DNA of 64,000 nucleotides from Elusimicrobiota bacterium (GTDB taxonomy: Bacteria; Elusimicrobiota; Elusimicrobia; Elusimicrobiales; UBA9959). The notes beneath the pieces were generated by a model. The model was not told the DNA's origin. It did not search any database and was given only the letters and a program-made list of their open reading frames with translations. Numbering within the stretch: position 1 is the stretch's first letter; every line of letters starts with the position of its first letter. Of the stretch, positions 62,676 through 64,000 are shown one piece after another. The stretch is taken from the NCBI GenBank assembly GCA_019135865.1, contig JAGVVD010000008.1, positions 1 through 64,000 of the forward strand, written 5' to 3'. A program made the translations under genes and the position numbers.

Positions 62676-64000
62676 CTTCCCAGCAGCTCCGCGGCGGCCC
62701 TGGCCGCCCCGACGGCGGGAGTATGGGCCGCCAGGCCGAGCAGCGTGCCCAGCGCGGCCAGCGCCAGCGCCGGCGCCAGCGCCCACCGGGGAGCGCCGCC
62801 TTCGGCGTTCTTATGGCCGGATTGAGGCGGCGCGCCGAAATAAGCGGGCTCTATTACCCGCCAGAAATAGATGCCGGTCAGCAGCGAGCCGCCGAGTATC
62901 ACCGGCACCACCGCCCAGTAACCCGCCTCCACGGCGCCGAGGCCTATATGCCACTTGCTGACGAAGCCGAGCGTGGGCGGTATGCCCGTCATCGAAAGCG
63001 CAGCGGCGGTGAAGGCGGCCATCGTCAGCGGCATCCGCCGCCCAGCGCCGCGCAGGTCCGCGACCTTCTCGGCCCCGGTCGACATCAGCATCAGCCCGGC
63101 GCACATGAACAGGCAGGCCTTCATCAGCGCGTGGTTGATCATGTGCAGCAGGCTGCCGGTCAGCGAATGCTGCGAGGCGACGGCGGCTCCCAGGATGATA
63201 TAGCCTATCTGGCTGACGCTGGAATAGGCCAGCATGCGCTTGATGTCCTTCTGGGCTATGGCCATCGCGGCGCCGTAGATTATCGCGGCCGAGGAGAGCA
63301 CTATCAGTATCGCCTTCATCGGCACCACGGAGGCGTTGAACTCCGGCTTGAAGACGGTGAAGATGACCCGTATCATCGCGTAGATGCCCACCTTGGTGCC
63401 TGTGGCGGCCATCAGCGCGCTGACCGGCGACGGCGCGTAGGTATAGGCGTCGGGCAGCCAGATATGCAGCGGGAACAGCGCCGTCTTGATGCTGAAGCCC
63501 ACTATCAGGAAGGCGAAGGCGGTCAGGACGGTCTTCGTGTGGTAGATATGGGGCAGGCGCTCGCGCAGGTCGGCTATGTTCAGCGTGCCCGAGGCCATGT
63601 AGAGGTAGCCGATGCCCAGCAGTATGAAAGTGGCCGCTATGGTGCCGAGGATGAGGTAGTTGAAGCCGGCGACCAGCGCGTCGCGTCTGCGGCCCGAGGC
63701 GACCAGCGCGTAGCCGGCCAGCGAGGCTATCTCGATGAAGACGTAGAGGTTGAAGATGTCGCCGGTGATGACCATGCCGGAGAGGCCCGAGACGAAGAGC
63801 AGCGAGGCGGACTGGTAGTAGGGGAGTTTCTCCGCCGTTATCTCCCCGCTGGCGGCGGCTCCCGAATATACCGAGGCCGCGAAAGCTACGAAGGCCACCA
63901 GCAGCAGCATGACGGCGGCGAGCGGGTCCACGGCGTACTCTATCCCCCACGGCGGGGCCCAGCCGCCGAAACGGTAGCTCACGCGGCCGAGGCGGAAGAC
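62672..64000 (-). CDS. MrpD/NuoN-like antiporter subunit, 5' end outside the window
   Basis: At least 442 residues; the frame is open to the window edge, so the true start lies beyond 64000. A GTG at 63982 is the first possible start inside but would cut off the first helices. Conserved features are FVFIEIASLAGYALVASG (Glu), MINHALMKACLFMCAG (Lys), LHIWLPDAYTYAPSPVSALMAATGTKVG and IKRMLAYSSVSQIGYIILGA. Together with the next two antiporter genes it forms a set of three paralogues, as in Mrp, Mbh/Mbx or hydrogenase-4 type complexes. Confidence 0.85.
   Translation of the reverse strand, partial: VFRLGRVSYRFGGWAPPWGIEYAVDPLAAVMLLLVAFVAFAASVYSGAAASGEITAEKLPYYQSASLLFVSGLSGMVITGDIFNLYVFIEIASLAGYALVASGRRRDALVAGFNYLILGTIAATFILLGIGYLYMASGTLNIADLRERLPHIYHTKTVLTAFAFLIVGFSIKTALFPLHIWLPDAYTYAPSPVSALMAATGTKVGIYAMIRVIFTVFKPEFNASVVPMKAILIVLSSAAIIYGAAMAIAQKDIKRMLAYSSVSQIGYIILGAAVASQHSLTGSLLHMINHALMKACLFMCAGLMLMSTGAEKVADLRGAGRRMPLTMAAFTAAALSMTGIPPTLGFVSKWHIGLGAVEAGYWAVVPVILGGSLLTGIYFWRVIEPAYFGAPPQSGHKNAEGGAPRWALAPALALAALGTLLGLAAHTPAVGAARAAAELLGR

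Overview
The window is a GC-rich (about two thirds G+C by eye), gene-dense chromosomal segment of a diderm (Gram-negative type) bacterium. Envelope genes show this: LptF/LptG-type permeases, a TolC-family protein, a YjbH-like beta-barrel, a very large SprA/Sov-like outer-membrane protein, a DAP pathway (dapF-dapA) and a GT9 heptosyltransferase-like enzyme. The mix of a SprA-like protein outside an obvious Bacteroidota background, many radical SAM enzymes, a PPi-type phosphofructokinase and very high GC would fit an uncultured lineage such as Elusimicrobiota. That placement is inference only. No rRNA is present.

Layout. 1-1030: an edge-truncated array of 35-bp repeats, an IS30-family transposase remnant and tRNA-Asp. 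1082-5700: OPT-family transporter, tRNA-Val, an ECF sigma factor and an IspH protein fused to a membrane domain. 5776-19310: envelope and unknown proteins, an RNA methyltransferase, a membrane sensor, a GH13 hydrolase, ComF, the SprA-like giant, and LptF-LptG. 19312-33147: transketolase and NUDIX hydrolase diverging from dnaE, followed by a response regulator, YjbH-like protein, PPi-phosphofructokinase, HAMP protein, TolC, patatin, TPR protein, dapF and dapA. 33158-51302: a long surface-glycan region made of many translationally coupled minus-strand genes. It holds four radical SAM proteins, GT2, GT9 and GT39-like glycosyltransferases, a methyltransferase, a UGM/amine-oxidase-like flavoprotein, a sugar-nucleotide module (nucleotidyltransferase, 4,6-dehydratase-like SDR, DegT aminotransferase) and a WecA/MraY-like phosphosugar transferase. 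51305-52746: a degenerate tRNA-like sequence, a compositionally different lipoprotein and an OsmC protein. 52829-58918: GAF/HD-GYP protein and a tnaA-glcDE-glcF catabolic operon. 59142-64000: part of an Mrp/complex I-like antiporter operon with three MrpD/NuoN-type subunits, running off the window.

The most interesting observations are regulatory. A structured leader occurs twice, once upstream of the OPT transporter and once upstream of tryptophanase, in the same orientation relative to the gene. Two 9-bp hairpins lie at the same place in both copies but with entirely different stem sequences that still pair. The flanking single-stranded blocks are nearly identical, and in the tnaA copy a long-range helix covers the ribosome-binding site. 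This is a good candidate for an undescribed cis-regulatory RNA linked to peptide and tryptophan use. Further points are a recurring TATAAT-like box only 6 to 7 nt before the ATG (leaderless transcripts), two divergent gene pairs sharing one palindromic -10 box, and an in-frame multi-hairpin insertion inside the GlcE part of the glcDE fusion.
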